NCBI RefSeq assembly: GCF_023953965.1
Contig: NZ_JAMLIX010000001.1
Coordinates: forward strand, 1,302,501 to 1,366,500
DNA from: Bosea sp. (in: a-proteobacteria)
Lineage (GTDB): Bacteria; Pseudomonadota; Alphaproteobacteria; Rhizobiales; Beijerinckiaceae
DNA: 64,000 nt
Direction of reading: 5' to 3'
Shown: piece after piece, positions 60,788 through 64,000 of the stretch
How the letters are laid out: each line of letters begins with the position of its first letter
Numbering within the stretch: position 1 is the stretch's first letter
Position numbers and translations under genes: made by a program
Notes under the pieces: generated by a model
The model's input: the letters and a program-made list of their open reading frames with translations, nothing else
Database searches by the model: none
Told to the model about the DNA's origin: nothing

Positions 60788-63700
60788 TCTGCCGTCTCCC
60801 GTGCCAGGAAGGCGCCGACCGAGTTGCGCCGGCTGGTCCACAGGCCCCGCCGTGCGGCTTCATCCAGCCGTGCGCGGATCGCGGCGGCGGCCGGCGCATT
60901 GGCCGCCTCGAGCGTGGACCAGACCGCCGGATCGGCGCAATAGGCCTGGAAGACCGCGTCGAACAGCCCGTCCGCGACGGCGTCCGTGCCGGCCGCGAAG
61001 ACGAAGAGCGTATCGACCGCCTCCGCGAGCTCCGCCGCGCCGCGCCAGCCATGGGCGAGCTGGGCGGCGATCCAGCGCGGATGCGTCAGCCGGCCATGGA
61101 CGATGCGGGCGATGTCCTCAGCCAGGGTGCGCGCCTTCGGGGTCTCGGGATTGGCGCTGTCGAGGCTGTAGAGCGCGGGATCGGCGCCGAGCGCGCTCGC
61201 CGCCGCGGCGAGCCCGCCGATGACGTCGGCGGCGCTGCTCGCCTCGAGGATGTCGCGCCCTGGCGTGTCGCTGACATGGATGAAGGCGTCGGACGCGCGG
61301 ATGCGCGCGGCGAAGCCGGCGTCGCTCGCGGCCGCGCCCTCCGGCCCGCCATAGGCGTGGTCGGAAGCTGCGAGATAGGCGGCGCCCAGCTCCGCGCGCC
61401 GGGTCCAGTCGCCGTCGAGCGCGCGGTCGGCCATCGCGGCGCCATAGCGGCCGGGCGCGGCGCCGAAGATGCGCGCGCCATCTTCGCCGCGCCGGCGGGC
61501 GGCGGCCGGCTCGTTCTCGTCATCCGGCTCGTCCAGCGCGGCAACCGCCCGCGCCGCCTGGTCGATCAGCGCGATCTGGCCGGGGAAGGTGTCGCGGAAG
61601 GTGCCGGAGATGCGCAGCGTCACGTCGAGACGCGGGAAGGAGAGCTTCGGCTGCGGGATGATCGCGAAGCCGGTGACGCGGGTCGAGGCGTCGTCCCAGA
61701 GCGGCGCGACGCCCATCAGCGCGAGCGCATGCGCGATATCCTCCCCGCCGGAGCGCAATGTCGGCGAGGCCCAGAGGTCCATGACGATCCGGCGCGGATA
61801 ATCGCCATGCTCCTGGAGATGGCGGAAGACCACCGCCTGCGCCGCCAGCGCCCCCAGCCGGGCGGCGGCGCGCGTCGGAATCGCGCGCGGATCGAGCGTC
61901 GAGAGGTTGCGCCCGGTGGGCAGCACGTCCGGCCGGCCGCGATGCGGCGAGCCGGCCGGGCCCGGCGCCACGAAGCGCCCGTCGAGGGCGGCGATGAGGT
62001 TTTCGCATTCGTTCCGGGCGGAAGCGGGATCGGCCTCGGAGCGGCCGAAGACGTGCAGGCCTTCGCGGAAGGGCAGTTCGGCGATGTCGCAGAGATGGGC
62101 GTCGAGCCGCGTCAGCGCCTCGTTCATCGCCATCTCCGGCGCGACGCCGCAGGCGGCCGCGAGCCCGCTTTCGGCGGCGCGGGCGCGGATCTCGCCGGCG
62201 ACGATCTCGGCCCGGCGCGGATCGAGCACCTGCGCCTGCGAGAACTCCTCGACGAGGTCGCGCAGCAGCGCGGTTTCGCCGGCCGCTTCCGTCTCAGCGA
62301 GCGGCGGCGGCAGATGGCCGAGCGTCACGGCGCAGAGCCGCCGCTTGGCCGGGGCCGCCTCGCCGGGATCGTCGACGACATAAGGATAGACCACCGGCAG
62401 CCCACCGACCGCGAGGCGCGGCCAGCAGGCGGCGGAGAGCGCCACCGCCTTGCCCGGCAGCCATTCCGTCGTGCCATGCGTGCCGAGATGGATCAGCGCG
62501 TCGATCGCCTCGCTTTGGCTGAGCGCACGATAGAAGGCGAGATAGCCGTGTGCCGGCGGGGCGTCGGGGTCGTGATAGCGCGCCTTGCGGTCGGGCGTGG
62601 CGTCGCGGGCCGGTTGCAGCGCGACGGTGAGCCGGCCGTAGCGCACGGCCCGGAAGCGAAAGGCGCCGTCGCGGCAGGCCGGATCGGCCTCAGGGGCGCC
62701 ATGGGCGGCGAGGAGAGCGTCGCGGGCTGCGGCGGGGATGGCGGCGAGCCAGTCGCGATAGGCCGATAGCGGGATCGTGAGATCGGCGGGTCCGGCGGTG
62801 AGGGCCGTCATCAGGACAGCCCCGCCCGGACGGGCTTCGCCGACCGCGTAGCCCGCTCCCGCCAGCAGGTCGCGGATCGCCGCGACGCTCGCCGGCGTGT
62901 CGAGCCCGACCGCGAAGCCGGCCCGGCCGCCGCGCGCGGGATAATCCGACATCACCAGCGCGAGCCTTCGCCCGGCCGCGGGCTTCCGCGCCAGCGCGAT
63001 CCAGCCGGCCGCGAGATCGGCCAGCGCGGCGATGCCTTCCGCATCGGGCACCAGCCGGCGGATGGCGAGATCAGTTTCCTCGGCCTTGAAAGCCACCGGA
63101 ATCGCGCCGATGCGCCCGTCGAATTCCGGCAGCGCCACCTGCATGGCGAGATCGGCGGCGGAGAGGCCGCGCGGCGAGGCGTCCCAGGCTTCGCGCGGGC
63201 TGCCGACGGGGATGGCCTGCAGGATCGGGCAATCGGCGCCGTCGAGCACGAAATCGCCGCCCTCGCGAGCCGAGAAGGCGGTGGTGGCGACGATCAGCGC
63301 CGGCTTGCGGGTCGCGATCAGCGCGGCGAGTTCCGCCGTGACGATGGGGTCCTTCAGGCTGGTCAGCGCCAGCGGAAGGGCGGCGAGGCCGCGGGCGGCA
63401 AGGGCAGCGGCGATGGCGTCGGCCATGGCCGTATCGCCCGCCGCGACGCCGGAGCGGTAGAGCAGGAGCGGGACAAGCGGCCTGTCCGGCAGGGCGGCGA
63501 GGGCTTCGTGCCAGGGCTGGGCCGCGCCGTCGCGGCCGAGCGCGAAGAAGGCCGGGAGCGGAACGGGCGCGAGATCGCGAGTGTCCCGCGGAGCCTCGAG
63601 ATAGCCTGCGATCCGCCGCAGCAGCCGGTGCATGTTCTGCGCTCCGCCTCCGGCCCGGAAATAGGCCGTGAGGGCGGCCGTGAACGCCGCCGGCACCGTC

Positions 63701-64000
63701 GCATGCTCGCTGAGCCGCGGATCGTCGCGCTCGTCGCCCGGCAGGATCGCGAGCGGGATGCCGCGCGCGCGGCAGGCGGCGCTAAGCTGCTCGACGCCGT
63801 AGCGCCAGTAGTCGAGCCCGCCGAGGCAGCGCAGCAGCACGAAGCGGCACCGCGCCGCCGTCTTCTCGATCAGGAGATCGACCGAGAGCGGATGCTTCAG
63901 CCGCCTGAGCGGGGCGAGCCTCAGCGAGAGCGCGCCGGCGCTACCGGCCGCCGCCAGCGCCGAGAGGTCGCTGTCGCTGAAGGAGAGGACCAGCACGTCT
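60784..64000 (-). CDS. cobN: cobaltochelatase subunit CobN, 5' end beyond window
   Basis: This large subunit of the aerobic cobaltochelatase inserts cobalt into hydrogenobyrinate a,c-diamide with CobS and CobT, which are not in the window. At least 1070 residues are visible, with LIHLGTHGTTEWLPGK and VVYPYVVDDPGEA, and the end of the gene is complete. The frame runs open to the window edge (a GTG at 63996 is in-frame but homology to CobN seems already under way), so the true start lies outside. Confidence 0.95.
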   Translation of the reverse strand, partial: DVLVLSFSDSDLSALAAAGSAGALSLRLAPLRRLKHPLSVDLLIEKTAARCRFVLLRCLGGLDYWRYGVEQLSAACRARGIPLAILPGDERDDPRLSEHATVPAAFTAALTAYFRAGGGAQNMHRLLRRIAGYLEAPRDTRDLAPVPLPAFFALGRDGAAQPWHEALAALPDRPLVPLLLYRSGVAAGDTAMADAIAAALAARGLAALPLALTSLKDPIVTAELAALIATRKPALIVATTAFSAREGGDFVLDGADCPILQAIPVGSPREAWDASPRGLSAADLAMQVALPEFDGRIGAIPVAFKAEETDLAIRRLVPDAEGIAALADLAAGWIALARKPAAGRRLALVMSDYPARGGRAGFAVGLDTPASVAAIRDLLAGAGYAVGEARPGGAVLMTALTAGPADLTIPLSAYRDWLAAIPAAARDALLAAHGAPEADPACRDGAFRFRAVRYGRLTVALQPARDATPDRKARYHDPDAPPAHGYLAFYRALSQSEAIDALIHLGTHGTTEWLPGKAVALSAACWPRLAVGGLPVVYPYVVDDPGEAAPAKRRLCAVTLGHLPPPLAETEAAGETALLRDLVEEFSQAQVLDPRRAEIVAGEIRARAAESGLAAACGVAPEMAMNEALTRLDAHLCDIAELPFREGLHVFGRSEADPASARNECENLIAALDGRFVAPGPAGSPHRGRPDVLPTGRNLSTLDPRAIPTRAAARLGALAAQAVVFRHLQEHGDYPRRIVMDLWASPTLRSGGEDIAHALALMGVAPLWDDASTRVTGFAIIPQPKLSFPRLDVTLRISGTFRDTFPGQIALIDQAARAVAALDEPDDENEPAAARRRGEDGARIFGAAPGRYGAAMADRALDGDWTRRAELGAAYLAASDHAYGGPEGAAASDAGFAARIRASDAFIHVSDTPGRDILEASSAADVIGGLAAAASALGADPALYSLDSANPETPKARTLAEDIARIVHGRLTHPRWIAAQLAHGWRGAAELAEAVDTLFVFAAGTDAVADGLFDAVFQAYCADPAVWSTLEAANAPAAAAIRARLDEAARRGLWTSRRNSVGAFLARETAE

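Noticed and set aside
52843..64000. Cobalamin riboswitch upstream of the cob genes
   Set aside because: I looked in the gaps for the conserved B12-box-like core and saw none; the operon start is probably beyond the window end.
1..64000. CRISPR arrays, insertion sequences, integrases or phage genes
   Set aside because: No regularly spaced repeats, transposase motifs or phage proteins were seen on either strand.

Overview
The window is high-GC DNA with tightly packed genes. It probably comes from an alphaproteobacterium of the Hyphomicrobiales (Bosea-like). That placement is inference from the aerobic cob gene set (cobG, cobN, cobE), the many solute-binding-protein importers and the codon use; no ribosomal RNA is present to fix it. 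Nothing looks like a phage, insertion sequence or CRISPR array.

Layout. 1-2615: 3' part of an aa3-type cytochrome oxidase subunit I, then decayed DNA holding a redoxin remnant, a PAS protein and a cystathionine-synthase-like gene with its middle deleted. 2850-6182: a CapA-like protein, an alpha/beta hydrolase without the usual nucleophile, and a LysR regulator. 6246-22267: a large catabolic island. Eleven genes on the minus strand (isochorismatase-like amidase, binding protein, LivHMGF-type importer, two MmgE/PrpD proteins, a dihydroorotase-like amidohydrolase, an aconitase and a PrpB-like lyase) diverge from an FAD dehydrogenase and a second, paralogous binding protein. The gene set fits import and opening of a cyclic amide or imide, release of the nitrogen, and passage of the resulting polycarboxylate through hydratase and lyase steps; the substrate is unknown.

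22653-36444: two sugar-type ABC importers without ATPases surround an unusual set: ThuA, a Tm-1-like (UPF0261) protein, a 'PEP hydrolase' TIM-barrel protein, an SRPBCC protein, a regulator fusing the same TIM barrel to a degenerate NtrC-type AAA+ domain and a Fis helix-turn-helix, a Gfo/Idh/MocA dehydrogenase, a cupin, and a half-length TIM-barrel relative. This is the best candidate here for an undescribed system. 36611-42454: an NTF2-like protein, then a gamma-glutamyltransferase with a dipeptide-type importer, again without ATPases.

42666-52842: a complete selenocysteine module. It has a formate dehydrogenase whose alpha subunit reads through an in-frame UGA followed by a SECIS-like hairpin, its beta and gamma subunits, fdhE, selA, selB, the selenocysteine tRNA gene (selC), and a convergent selD. 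52905-64000: the aerobic cobalamin corrin-ring genes cobB, cobM, cobE, cobL, cobJ, cobI, cobH, cobG and cobN (cut by the window edge) on the minus strand, with cobK on the opposite strand between cobL and cobJ. Most of these genes are joined by 4-nt start/stop overlaps.
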